Shown here: positions 20,787 to 31,902 of the stretch, piece after piece
Position numbering within the stretch: the stretch's first letter is position 1
How the letters are laid out: each line of letters begins with the position of its first letter
Source: Rhodeus uyekii
Lineage: Eukaryota > Chordata > Actinopteri > Cypriniformes > Acheilognathidae
Length of the DNA stretch: 64,000 bases
Assembly (NCBI GenBank): GCA_037043235.1
Contig: JAWRVZ010000050.1
Coordinates: forward strand, 2,913,501-2,977,500
Direction of reading: 5' to 3'
Translations under genes and position numbers: made by a program
Notes under the pieces: generated by a model
Seen by the model: only the letters and a program-made list of their open reading frames with translations
Told to the model about the DNA's origin: nothing
The model's database searches: none

Positions 20787-21053
20787 CCGACACAGACAGA
20801 GCCACTCCATCACTCCATTCAGAGCAGAAATATCCTGATCCTGATCCTGATCCTCTGCAGCCGAAACACTCGCACATCTGTGTTTTCTCTGCTGTGATCT
20901 TGATCTCTTTCTCTTTAGTTGTATAATATCTACCATCACACTTCCATGTGTATCTCCATCCTTCCCCCTGTATGTAACATGTGAGAGTAACAGTCTCTCC
21001 TCTGAATATCTGTGATGAATTCGGCTGAACATTCAGAACAGCTTTAGGTTTCT
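20787..21053 (-). CDS. Cysteine-rich Ig exon D5 of the 48.9-16.4 kb receptor
   Basis: A 267-nt exon, phase 1/1 (acceptor CTTACAG, donor GTGAGT). It encodes KPKAVLNVQPNSSQIFRGE, TLTCYIQGEG, TWKCDGRYY, MCECFGCRGSG, YFCSEWSDG and VALSVSG. Six cysteines are present, including the WKC, CxC and YFC extras beyond the canonical pair. Three GSG/GS units reflect a repeated GATCCT word. This is the last Ig exon before the transmembrane exon. Adjacent introns match those of 33861 and 40181, showing exon-unit duplication. Confidence 0.75.
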
Positions 21054-21876
21054 CTGTAAGAAATTAACAAACAGAAGCTATGATTAAACATCTAACAAAG
21101 TCAAAGTAAGTGAATTTTCTCCATCTGTCCTAAACCTGCATAAATGTCACTGCAGAAAAGAAGATATTATGAAGAACATTTATATTCTAGATGCATTTGA
21201 TTGAACTGAAAATCTGATGAAGCTGAAGTTCAGAGTGACGTCATCAAAATCATTGATATCAGCAGAAGTGAGAGACTGAACGTTTTCAACACTTTTATCG
21301 TCTAAATGTGAATTTTGTCATTGTTTTAGAGCACAAGTTTATAGATTACAGTAACACTCACATATTCATTATACAATACAAATCTTCCATTTTAAGTTCA
21401 TGAGGAGTTTAAACTTAGACAGATTAATGCTTAAAGAGAACAATAATGAATATATATTCATTTTGTGGAATAAATGGTTCAAAATATAAAATATTATTTA
21501 ATAAAATAAAAATATAGTTCATTTAATAGAAAAATGCGAACGACAAAAACTAACCTCACACCAAAAAAATTAACATCGTCTTCAAATAAACTGCATTCTT
21601 TGTTGACAGTTCCCTAATTTGCGGTTTCGCTGACTGTGTTTTATGAATGCACTGCCAGAGTTTTCGTGTTCGCTTTCTAAGTTTTCTTTTACGATTCTCA
21701 AATTTACGTTCGTCTTTCTGACTCAAACCTACCGTGTGGGCGGGGCTTAACAACAGTTTGCTCTCATTGGCTAGTGACATTTGGATTCACGGCTCCTTGA
21801 ACCGGAAGTAGTTGATGCTTCAATGACGCGAATTCTACAGCACATGCGGCTGTATACAAACACACATGTGCAAATA
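21054..21876. other. Intron with duplicated flank, no other gene
   Basis: The first 300 bases match introns next to the other cysteine-rich Ig exons (AGAAATTAACAAACAGAAGC...). The rest is AT-rich. A 74-codon minus frame at 21556-21780 is unsupported. Confidence 0.4.
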
Positions 21877-24189
21877 AATGATGTTTGGTTAACAAATTTC
21901 GGGAGGATTACGTTCAAGGATGAAAGCAATCAACTCATCATCAGCAATTACACCTCATCCTATCAGCATGAGAGGAAGCGTGTATATATAGCCATGTTCG
22001 ACTCACCTACATCCCTCGACAGTTTACGGCAGCTCGACAGTTTATGGCATTTTGGCTCCGCCTTCTGGTCCCGATACAGCCGGAATCGAGCTCTACACAT
22101 TAGGTGGATTTTTTATGAAAACCTCTGGACTCAGGAATGATTCTCATCCGCCTAACACCATGCTGGCTATATTAAATCACCCTCACCCACGCAAGCGAAA
22201 CATCGGTATCCAGCATCTCTACTTCTGCCCATTTCAATCGTTCCTGAAATTGAGAAAGGATAATAAAGGTTGTTGAGCAGCAAGCTCGAGTCTCAGACAA
22301 TGCCGCCCTCTTCCTGCAAGGAACGGGCTTTCCACCAGCGCCAGTTCACCATCACGGGCCCTCAGCAAACCGCGCTGCAGTTTCAGCTCACACTCTCTCT
22401 GTCCGTCAGCTCACACAAGCAAGAGCAGCTCTAATCTTTGCGCCGATTTCATTTCAGCAACGCTAAATCACGAGCAGTTTATGCCATCTCGATACTACTG
22501 TTTCGGGGAATCCACATCTGAAATGTGATTGTTCTATACTAACGCGCTGCTACCTCGCAGCTCAAGCAGTATCGCGCACTGAAGTCAGATCGCACGCACT
22601 GCTTTCAGATCGCATTACAGTCTGATCGCGCGCTCAGCCGTCCACACAAGTATCAAGAACTTATTGCCAACACTGCCTGGATGATTCAGCTTAATCACCT
22701 ATGAAGTGGACTCATTACCAAATGCACTTCTTATTTCAAAGTAATTCACTGCCTTCACTGTCTTCAATCCTTTTAAGTCTATGATAAGTCTTGATATTTG
22801 AATGATCTACTGTATTTAAAGCTATGATCTATGTTTATTTAAAGCCAATAAGTTTGTGTACTTTGATATTCCGAATTCCAAAAGGTAAGTAAGTGTGTTT
22901 TGTCATTAAATATGCAACATGCATCTGACATAAATTCAACTCCCCGTCATTTTATAATTGAATTTACTTTATGGATATCAGTGTATTTTACAAACCATAG
23001 TGGTGTTTTATTATTACTTGCGTATTTAAATGTCTTTAACCTAAACTAATCTTCAAGAGATTGAAAACACTGAATAGCAACAAGTGTTGAGCGCTTTCTC
23101 CGGCTCAGCGCCAGCCAACGTGTTCGAATTCAGCAGGCAATCATGTGATGCCCCGCCTTTCCGCCACAATGTCCAAGTTTGAGCTTTACAAGTCTGATGA
23201 TGAACACTTACTCTCTCAAGTTCCTTTGCCGTATATCACAGATGAAAGGAGCTCTTGCACTCAACAAAACACAGTGTGGTCGTCGGCCCAGTCGCACCAC
23301 TCCTCGTACCCCATGACTCCAATGCTTGCCCTTACCTCCACCATCAAGACATCCACCATTTTCTTCTTATTCAACTTCCTCCGACACCTTAGCACATCCA
23401 TCAATAGAGAAATGGACAGTACCAGAATTTGGACTAGCTCTAATCAGCAACGACGTACATTTCTCCAGGAGGTTGAAAAAAATAGGAATCTTACAAGCTA
23501 TATGTCTTTCTTCAGCCAGCTTCTTATCTTCATTCAAAACCACAAACAAACAAGGAAAACACGGATTACCTCAAAACCACACTCTAAAATCTCCTTCTCT
23601 CTCCCACGGAAGACCCTCTGCAAGTCTGGGCAGCTGCTAGGGCTAGCTCTCCTCTCCACACAGCAGAGTGACTCCCCAGACCCCACGAGCCAGCCCCCAT
23701 CGACATACACCATCCTTCAAGCACAAGCTTGCTTCCGCCAACCGTGCAGGCTAAGCCTCGCCAGCATATACCTATTTCTAAACCTCTTCCTTACGTCTGG
23801 CCTGCAGCCCCTCCATCCAGTTCTAACATGAGGCTGCCTCCGCTAGTGGTGCAGGCTCAGACACCCTGCTTTTTCCCTAACCTCTCCCTCTTTCTAATCT
23901 GTACAATCCTCTCCAGGCTCCAGGGGCCGACCCAATCGTGAGGTTGCCTCCGCATGCGGCCCTGGTCTCTATTCCTCCTAATTCTCTTCCCCAAACTGAA
24001 TCTCCTTTCACCCTGCTTCTGCATTACCACTTGCCATTCCACCAAATGCTCCAGCTTTGGAACCGCCCCCAGTAGCCAACAACATCATAGCACAAATCCT
24101 CACTGGTACAGACATCGACTTACCGTCCCAGTGGACAACCTAATCAAAAGAGATCGTTTCAGCCTTCACGATCGGTCCTTTTAACACTT

Positions 24190-24758
24190 CATCTTTCGCG
24201 AGTTTCCATATCAGCCCTATTGGAGTGGCTACCATAAATTGATCTCTCAGCCCCGCACAATTCTCCGTACCAAAGCGTAAACGGCTATTCCTCTCGAAGA
24301 ATACTCTCTCCACTACCAAAATATCGAAACTCTGGTCGCGATACTTGGCTCGCAAAATCAACATCACTTCAGCTTTCAAAGCGATGCCCATCCACCCAGA
24401 CCTTGGCATTTTTTCAGAGTGCGCTGGCGCAAAGTGTTCTATTTCCATCCGCCTAACTTTTGTGTGCAAAAGCAACCCAAAGACATTTTACATGTTATCA
24501 GAAGCAATTTGTTGGATCCTGTCAAACAAGCATCAAATTCCGTGCAACATCCACCTGCTTGACAACTTTCTAATTATCTCGCCTCCCGGCTCCATCCCAG
24601 CCGCCCATCTTCTACAGTTCAAAGTTTTTGCCGAGCTCGAAATTCCAACCGCCCAGGATAAAACAATTGGTCCAGTCACATCCATAGACTTTTCTGGGCA
24701 TCTACCCAAATTCAGCAAAAAACTCAACCCACCAACCCAGACACCTGACAACCAATAA
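24190..24758 (+). pseudogene. DIRS/Ngaro reverse transcriptase remnant
   Basis: Broken frames carry VSISPIGVATIN (about 24207), IDLSAPHNSP (24238) and, in the open frame 24345-24758, SAFKAMPIHPD, YMLSEAICWILSNKHQIPC, HLLDNFLIISPP and FSGHLPKF. The order matches DIRS/Ngaro-group RT. The catalytic LDDF block reads LDNF, so the second Asp is lost. At least two frame changes lie between 24190 and 24345. Confidence 0.65.
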
Positions 24759-24829
24759 TCCGAAAATACTCTCCAAATGCAACTTCACCCAACACAGAAG
24801 TTTCCACCCCATAAATACTGCCCGCACAC

Positions 24830-25200
24830 TGGACGCTTCGGTCATACTGGCTTTTCGGATCCCTTTTAGATGCTCAGAACTCACCAGCACATCCAGCTTT
24901 AACCCAATTTTACATCCTACAATTTACGACTCGTCAGTACCAGACAATGAAACTATTTCTTCATCAAACAAAGCAAGACTGATCGATCCAAAAGGCCACT
25001 TCATCTTCATCTTTAATCTTCCATCACCAATCCCACCAAATCAAACACTCTTATCCTACCTTCATTTCAGAAAATCACAGGCTAAACTCGCATCCGACCC
25101 AATATACATAAATGATTCCAACCGCCACATTATAGGTTTTTGGTTCCAAACTAGCAGATCCAAGCACTGGGCTGTAGGTCATCGGAAGCTTTCAGGAGTT
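24830..25200 (+). pseudogene. Tyrosine recombinase N-terminal half remnant (copy 2)
   Basis: Frame pieces give SVILAFRIPFRCSELTSTSS, GHFIFIFNLPSPIPPNQT, LLSYLHFRKSQAKLASDP and GFWFQTSRSKHW. The FRCSELT block resembles the first catalytic Arg box of DIRS-type recombinases. The HxxR and Tyr boxes are missing from this copy; a Tyr-box relic survives in copy 1 at 12127-12408. Confidence 0.5.
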
Positions 25201-25379
25201 GCATTCGATCAAACCAGTCCCTCATCAAAGAGGCCCAACAAACACTCACCAACTAAAGTGTCAGCTTGTTTTCACAAACTCAAACCTACAATCTCACCTC
25301 ATCAGTAGGAACCTTTCAACTATTCTACCACCCCAGCTCCCACAGGGCTTATTTCTCCATCCAGATGGCTCCATTACTT

Positions 25380-25870
25380 AAGGAACATAATTCTTCCTCC
25401 AGTTTCCTCCACTGCCGCAGCAGAGGGGCACCCACAGGACCTCAGTCTCTCCAGAAATGGCTTTCACTGCCACAGCAGTGGAAATTATTCCACTGCCGCA
25501 GCAGTGAGGCTCCCGCAGGAGCTCAGTTCTGAACCTGCTTCCATTAACGCAGCAACGATGTTCCCCCACACTCACAGGACTCAGCCTATGGAGAAATTAT
25601 TCCACTGCCGCAGCAGTGAGGCTCCCGCAGGAGCTCAGTCCATTGCCACAGAAATGATGTTCCCCCACACTCCCGCAGGAGTTAGCCAAAGGGGAAATTA
25701 CTCCACTGCCGCAGCAGCGAGGCTCCCGCAGGAGCTCAGTTCTCTCAAATTCTCCACCAACGCAGCAGCGACACTCCTCCAAAGAAGCCAGAACTAAGAC
25801 ACTCCCACAATAGCCGACTCTCTCAAATTCTCCACATTCTCCACTGCTGCAACAGAGACGCTCCTGCAGG
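25380..25870. repeat. Stem-loop repeat array of copy 2
   Basis: Repeated CACTGC-CGCA-GCAGTG and GCTCC-CGCA-GGAGC hairpins, reverse of the motifs at 11.4-12.8 kb, with spacers such as GAAATTATTC and CAGTTCTCTCAAATTC. Several copies are point-mutated. Confidence 0.8.
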
Positions 25871-26589
25871 AGACAATTCTCTTGAATTCCCACGACTGGG
25901 GAGTCTAGCCGGAGAGGCTCCAAAGACCTGGCGACATCAGCTAGTATCCCGATAAGCGCCCCCCGCTTCCACAGAGGAAGCCCAATACTCCCAGGAACCA
26001 GGTCTCCAACCAACTCAACTTGTTGCTACAAATCGAACAACAAGTACATCTCCAATGCAAAGCAAACCATCTCCTCCTCAGAATCATCAGCAATTACACC
26101 TCATCCTATCAGCATGAGAGGAAGCGTGTATATATACATCCCTACATCCCTCGACAGTTTACGTCATCCCTCCACCACCCCGACTCCTCACACTTAATTG
26201 TTCCTATCAAAGTCAGGAATACGGTGGGAGTGCTCCAGGTTCGGGCCAAATACCGAGCTCCGAGCCACTGTTTTACTGTATTTATCATCTAATAAATTCA
26301 GCTTTAATCACAGGAATAAATGACACTTTACTATATAGTCACATAGAAAACAGCTGTTTTACACTGAAATAATATCACACTGTTTTACTGTATTTATCAT
26401 CTAATAAATTCAAATGATTATGGCCTGCCGTGGCAGAGTCTGTGACACGTGTTCCTGTGAGAAGTGTTTTCCCCTCTAAACCTGTTTGCCTTTAGCAGCA
26501 ACAACTGCAGTCAAGCTTCTGAAATAACTTCCAGTGCACTGATTTACCATCGCGACTTTATCTCTTTATTTCCTTAATCTATTTTATCT

Positions 26590-26752
26590 ATTATTGTTAT
26601 TTATTTATTTTTATATATATATTTGTTGTTGTTACTGTTAATGTAACCTGGTTGCACCTTGGGTCTGAGAGTTACAGAATTTCAACTCTCTGTATATATG
26701 TGCTGTATATATTGCAGTATTGACAATAAAGCTGACTTTGACTTTTGACTTT
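26590..26752 (+). mobile_element. LINE 3' end
   Basis: TGTAACCTGGTTGCACCTTG...ATTGACAATAAAGCTGACTTTGACTTTTGACTTTGA: a typical fish LINE 3' UTR with a short TTTGACT tail. No coding part is attached. Confidence 0.55.
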
Positions 26753-26754
26753 GA

Positions 26755-26947
26755 CAGTGAGTTTGTTTTACAGCTGTGGGGGATTTTTTGCATTAACTTT
26801 TTCACGTTTGGATTTCGTTTTCCCTTAACAACAACCTTCATTTAAAAACTGCATTTTGTGTTTACATGTGCTATCTGAAAACATTTGTTATGAACATGCA
26901 ACTAAATAAGAAATCAGGAAAGGGGTAAACGCTTTTTCACACCACTG
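26755..26947. mobile_element. DNA-transposon right-end fragment
   Basis: Ends AACGCTTTTTCACACCACTG, the reverse of the terminus at 3511 (CAGTGGTGTGAAAAAG). It is truncated at its left against the LINE tail. Confidence 0.5.
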
Positions 26948-27324
26948 TAGATCAATGTCACTTTAACGATTGTGAGCATGAAAAAAAAACGTTCTGATGA
27001 ATCAATAGACGATCGATACTGATTTATTGATTATCATATTAAACTAAATCAATTTAGTTTAACTCATACAAATATTTATGATAACGATTTGTGATCAATT
27101 ATTCATATTTCCCTTCTTGGAAACAACAAGAACAGCAACAACATCAGATATTAGATCAAATCAGCCCAGAATCATCATTTCTCTGCTGGCTGTGATCCCG
27201 TGAAGGATCAACCAAATATCCACGTGCATCTGGAAAAGCAGATGTTTTGGAAAGTGATGTGGCAAGTTTTTGTGACATGTGGTGATTTAGAGAAAAATGA
27301 AATCAAAAGCACTTTTACTCCTGT

Positions 27325-27807
27325 TGTCACAAATGCTGATGAGGTTCCCACCAACGGCCACCAGAGGTCGCACTCACCAGAGTACTAGCTCTGTAGGACT
27401 ACATTTCCCATGTACCCATTTCCATGGACTGATCACCCCACACCTGTTCCTCATTCCCACAGACTATTTAACCCTGGCCATCCAACAAATCAACGCGAAG
27501 TCTTGTTTGCCCTGGCTACATTTCTGAGCGTTATCTGCCCCTGTGTTATTCCTGCCTGTGTTCTGACTCTGCTTTGTTCTCCGTGTTTGATCCTTGCTGC
27601 CTGCCCATTGTTTACTGTTTACCTGGATTCTGGACTCTGATTGTTTGCTGCCTATCCTGACCTACTGCCTGTTATGACCATTCTCTCTGCCTCGCCCTTG
27701 ACATTGCTGTTCTGCCTGGTGATTCGACCTAAGCCTGTTTGTACCCTGATACTGTCTGATCTTAATAAACTGCAGGTGGATCTTAGCCTGCCTGAGTCGT
27801 CGTTACA
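27325..27807 (+). repeat. 5' LTR
   Basis: Starts TGTCACAAATG, ends GTCGTTACA. It contains an ACTATTTAACCC TATA-like word (about 27463) and TTAATAAACTG near 27762, as expected for U3-R-U5. Confidence 0.95.
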
Positions 27808-29428
27808 GAAGACTTCGCCAACAACAGATCCAGCGGTTTATCAACACTTCTCCAATGAACTGTCAGTCCAGGCCAATCAACTGGTGAGTCATCAACAACA
27901 GCTTGAGCGATTAACTACCATGACAGAGGAACTGATAAAGGTAGTGCGCTACCTCCATCAGCCCTCATCGGAGGCTAATGCAACAGAAAATTCTGTGAGT
28001 CAATTTACCATGCCACTGAATGCTCAACCCATGACCAGTAATCCCAGTTTAGCATTTCCAGAAAAGTTTGATGGAACTCCGAACAAATGTAAAGGCTTCC
28101 TCATGCAATGCTGTCTTTTCTTGGCCCAACAACACACTCGTTACCCATCTGAGCAAGGCAAGATCTCACTAGTATGCTCACTACTCACAGGAAATGCTCT
28201 AGATTGGGCAACAGCGGTCTGGGACGGTCAAGCGCCAGATCAAATGACCTATGCCAACTTCGTTCAACGACTGCGCACAGTCTTCGACCACCCTGAAGGA
28301 GGAAAGAACCCTGGGGAACAGCTGTTAGCCTCACGACAAGGCAATCACACCGCTGCTGAATTCGCCCTGACTTTTAGAACGCTCGCTGCACAGACTACCT
28401 GGGTAGAGGACACACTGAAATTACTGTTTCGCCAAGGTCTAAATAGTGAGTTACAATCCGAGCTGGCCTGCCGTGACGAAGACAAAACTCTGGACCAATT
28501 CATTGAGTTGGCTATTCGCGTTGACGGCCTTATTCGCTCACGGAGATCCCACTGCGTCGCACACGCTGCTAAGATCCCTCCACACCATGACTACGAACCA
28601 CCCGTGCAAGTATATAAAACTCATCTTTCTGCGGACGAAAGAGAACGCCGTTTCAAGAATCACCTCTGCCTCTATTGTGGTCTGGCCGGACATCTGAGAA
28701 ACGAGTGTCCCACCCGGCCATCACAGCAGTCTCATAGGGTGAGTTTACGGATTTCTGCGACCTCCCATAATGACTGCTTTGATCTCCCAGTTACTCTCAT
28801 GTATAAAGCACAAACTATTAGAACCAAGGCACTAATAGACTCTGGGGCTGCGGGAAACTTCATTGATGAAGAATTAGCACTACAACACCGCATCCCACTA
28901 ATCCCGTGCGAATCCCCCCTGGCAGTGGCAGCGCTAGACGGGCGCCCTCTGGGTACTGGGCATGTGCGACACACCACCACCGACGTAGAACTCCAAGTAG
29001 GCGTCTTACACACTGAGACCATCCGTTTCTTTGTCATTCATTCTCCAAGAAATCCAATTATTCTGGGCTTTCCATGGCTACAAGATCACAACCCACAAAT
29101 CTCCTGGCGAGAGAAACAAATCATCCGGTGGAGTTCTAACTGCCAAACCAACTGCCTGAGTAACACCCACCTCACACCCATCAGAACTACGGTCATTCCG
29201 AACCCCCCCACCACCCTACCTGGGGTACCTGCAGAATACTCTGATCTCCAAGAGGCCTTCAGCAAGATCAAAGCATCACAACTGCCACCCCACAGAACCA
29301 ACGACTGCGCCATTGACCTACAGCCTGGCACGTCACCTCCCAGAGGCCGCATCTTCCCACTCTCCGAACCCGAGGATCAAGCCATGAAAACCTACATCAA
29401 GGAGGAACTGGAGAAGGGATTTATCTGA
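27808..29428 (+). pseudogene. Gag-protease frame of the gypsy element
   Basis: Open frame from the LTR edge; the first Met inside is at 27920. The Gag capsid region includes FPEKFDGTPNKCKGFLMQC and LTGNALDWATAVWDG, followed by a CCHC zinc knuckle (CLYCGLAGHLRNEC, about 28672-28713) and an aspartic protease (ALIDSGAAGNFID, about 28830). The frame continues toward the RT (GTSPPRGRIFPLSEPE) but ends at TGA 29426-29428, where related elements read through into pol. There is no clear AUG at the expected Gag start next to the LTR. Confidence 0.85.
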
Positions 29429-31134
29429 GCTTCTACTTCACCCGCAGCAGCAGGCTTCTTCTTTGTCAGTGAAGAATGGGGGGGCTTCGTCCTTGCATTG
29501 ACTATCGTGGGCTTAATGCAATAACAGTAAAATTCAGATATCCCTTACCTCTGGTCCCTGCAGCATTAGAACAGCTAAGAACTGCCAAGGTCTTCACCAA
29601 GCTGGATCTCCGCTCTGCATACAACTTAATCCGTATCCGAGAAGGGGACGAATGGAAAACCGCCTTCTCCACAAGCAATGGGCACTACGAATACCTTGTG
29701 ATGCCCTTTGGACTCTCCAATAGTCCTTCAGTATTCCAATCCTACGTCAATGATATATTCAGAGACATGCTAAATCAGGGCCTCATTGTATACATTGACG
29801 ATATTTTGATCTACTCAGATTCTATGGAGGAACACATCCGGCAGGTCCGCACTGTTCTACAACGTCTCATTAAGCACCAACTTTATGCCAAAGCTGAGAA
29901 ATGTGAATTTCATCAGTCATCAATAGCCTTCCTTGGTTACATCATCAGCCCGGAGGGAGTCGCTATGGATGAAAAGAAGGTACAAGCTGTCTTGAACTGG
30001 CCACAGCCCACCACCATAAAGGAATTACAGAGATTTCTGGGCTTTGCCAAATTCTACAGACGATTCATCAGGAACTTCAGTTCAGTCGCAGCACCCCTCA
30101 CAGCCATGACCAAGGGAGGTACCCCCAAACTTCACTGGTGCAATGAGGCTTTACAAGCATTCAAGGAATTGAAAGGACGGTTTACATCTGCTCCCATATT
30201 ACATCATCCTGACCCCAGCTTACCATTCGTAGTAGAAGTCGACGCATCCAATACCGGTATCGGAGCCATCCTGTCCCAACGACAAGGCTCTCCACCCAAA
30301 CTCTTTCCCTGCGCTTTTTACTCTAGAAAACTCTCACCCGCCGAACAGAACTATGATGTGGGCAATCGTGAACTACTAGCCATGAAAGCAGCATTGGAAC
30401 AATGGCGACACTGGTTGGAAGGGGCAAGACACCCGTTTTTAGTGTTAACTGATCACCGCAACTTAGAATACTTACAATCAGCCAAAAGACTTAACCCGCG
30501 GCAGGCCAGGTGGGCTCTATTCTTCACCCGGTTTGAGTTCACCATCACATACATCCCAGGCTCAAAAAACACCAAGGCAGATGCACTCTCACGGCAATAC
30601 GACCTCACCTCTCCGAATCCTAACCAAGACCCCATTATCCCAACCTCTCTCGTTCTGGCACCAGTCCAGTGGGACATAATGACCAAAATCACCCAGGCAC
30701 ACGCACAAGATCCACCACCGGCAGAATGTCCAACTGATCGAACATTTGTTCCTCTACAACTCAGGGAAAAGGTTATCCAATGGGTACACTCGACTACCAG
30801 CTCTGGTCACCCAGGGATTGCGACCACAACACGTCTAATCCAGAACCGATTCTGGTGGGACACTCTGCAAGTAGACACCAAAAATTTTGTGAATTCTTGT
30901 CATACATGCGCAGCTGCAAAAACACCCCGGCAACTACCAGCAGGATTACTTCAACCATTACCCATCCCACAACGACCATGGTCCCACATAGCCATCGACT
31001 TCATCACAGACCTACCAGTATCTCAAGGTAACACTACCATAATCACAGTGGTCGACCGATTTTCCAAAGCCTGCCGTCTAATTAATCTAACTGAAACCGG
31101 CCGGTGGTCCGAGGGGGGAACCAGAAAGCAGTGA
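29429..31134 (+). pseudogene. Pol: RT, RNase H and partial integrase
   Basis: The continuous frame is open from 29476. RT motifs: LRPCIDYRGLN, FTKLDLRSAYNLIRI, YLVMPFGLSNSP, VYIDDILIYS (intact YIDD) and FLGFAKFYRRFI. RNase H: VVEVDASNTGIGAILSQ, REL, LTDHRNLEYL. Integrase: the zinc-finger region (HPGI...NSCHTCAAAK) and core start (WSHIAIDFITDLP, VVDRFSKACRLI), after which the sequence jumps to GRWSEGG and stops at 31134. The core Glu and downstream part are absent. The frame is offset from Gag-Pro by both a stop and an indel. Confidence 0.9.
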
Positions 31135-31146
31135 TCCAAGGCCCCC

Positions 31147-31400
31147 ACCCCTGATCGTGGAAGGCGAGGAGGCATTTCAAGTGCGAGATTTGCTGGATTC
31201 CAGACGTCGGGGGCGCCAGATACAATACCTGGTAGACTGGGAGGGGTACGGTCCGGAGGAGAGGTCCTGGGTCAACACAGATGATATCCTTGATCCAAAC
31301 CTCATCAATGACTTTCACAGGATCCACCCGGAAAAACCGGCCCCACGACCACGAGGAAGACCCCGACGTCGGATGTGCTCTTGCGTCAGGAGCCGCTCGC
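31147..31400 (+). pseudogene. Chromodomain tail of pol
   Basis: The frame reads EGEEAFQVRDLLDSRR, QYLVDWEGYGPEERSWV, DILDPNLINDFHRIHPEK and a basic Pro/Arg-rich end. The YLVxWxGYxxxxxSW pattern is the chromodomain of chromoviruses. It lies in a different frame from the upstream integrase because of the internal deletion. A run of nine G (about 31402-31411), just before the 3' LTR, is the likely polypurine tract. Confidence 0.85.
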
Positions 31401-31414
31401 AGGGGGGGGGGCTC

Positions 31415-31897
31415 TGTCACAAATGCTGATGAGGTTCCCACCAACGGCCACCAGAGGTCGCACTCACCAGAGTACTAGCTCTGTAGGACTACATTTCCCA
31501 TGTACCCATTTCCATGGACTGATCACCCCACACCTGTTCCTCATTCCCACAGACTATTTAACCCTGGCCATCCAACAAATCAACGCGAAGTCTTGTTTGC
31601 CCCGGCTACATTTCTGAGCGTTATCTGCCCCTGTGTTATTCCTGCCTGTGTTCTGACTCTGCTTTGTTCTCCGTGTTTGATCCTTGCTGCCTGCCCATTG
31701 TTTACTGTTTACCTGGATTCTGGACTCTGATTGTTTGCTGCCTATCCTGACCTACTGCCTGTTATGACCATTCTCTCTGCCTCGCCCTTGACATTGCTGT
31801 TCTGCCTGGTGATTCGACCTAAGCCTGTTTGTACCCTGATACTGTCTGATCTTAATAAACTGCAGGTGGATCTTAGCCTGCCTGAGTCGTCGTTACA
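31415..31897 (+). repeat. 3' LTR
   Basis: Collinear with the 5' LTR at an offset of 4090. One base difference was seen over 483. Confidence 0.95.
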
Positions 31898-31902
31898 CCT
31901 GT

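Larger units (their letters stand above)
21877..26266 (+). mobile_element. DIRS/Ngaro-type tyrosine-recombinase retrotransposon, copy 2
   Basis: Plus-strand relative of copy 1. The left end (A1, about 21877-22060) and right end (A2 plus part of B2, about 26080-26266) are direct repeats sharing CAGCAATTACACCTCATCC. Order: A1; 5' region matching 14.0-14.5 kb in reverse; Pro-rich Gag-like part (PLPYVWPAAPPS near 23790); broken RT (24.2-24.76 kb); recombinase N-terminal part (24.83-25.2 kb); stem-loop repeat array (25.38-25.87 kb); A2-B2. B1 appears deleted just before 26085. Many stops and frame changes; not active. Confidence 0.75.
27320..31902 (+). mobile_element. Ty3/gypsy chromodomain LTR retrotransposon, young but defective
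   Basis: Two 483-bp LTRs (27325-27807 and 31415-31897), both TGTCAC...TTACA, are flanked by the 5-bp duplication CCTGT (27320-27324 and 31898-31902). By eye the LTRs differ at one base (27513 T, 31603 C). Inside, in order: Gag with a CCHC knuckle, protease, RT, RNase H, integrase N-terminal part and chromodomain. The reading frame is interrupted by TGA at 29426-29428, a frame change before 29476, and an internal deletion near 31085-31125 that removes the end of the integrase core. It lies in the intron between Ig exons 33861 and 20787. Confidence 0.95.

Noticed and set aside
20769..21032. Minus frame of 87 codons starting MFSRIHHRYSEERLL
   Set aside because: It is the wrong frame of Ig exon D5. 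The phase-1 reading between the splice sites gives the Ig domain. The same applies to 33876-34100.
22052..22276. Open frame MAPPSGPDTAGIELYTLGGFF
   Set aside because: It lies in the 5' region of recombinase-retrotransposon copy 2; the matching part of copy 1 (14.3-14.6 kb) does not keep the frame, so it is not a supported gene.
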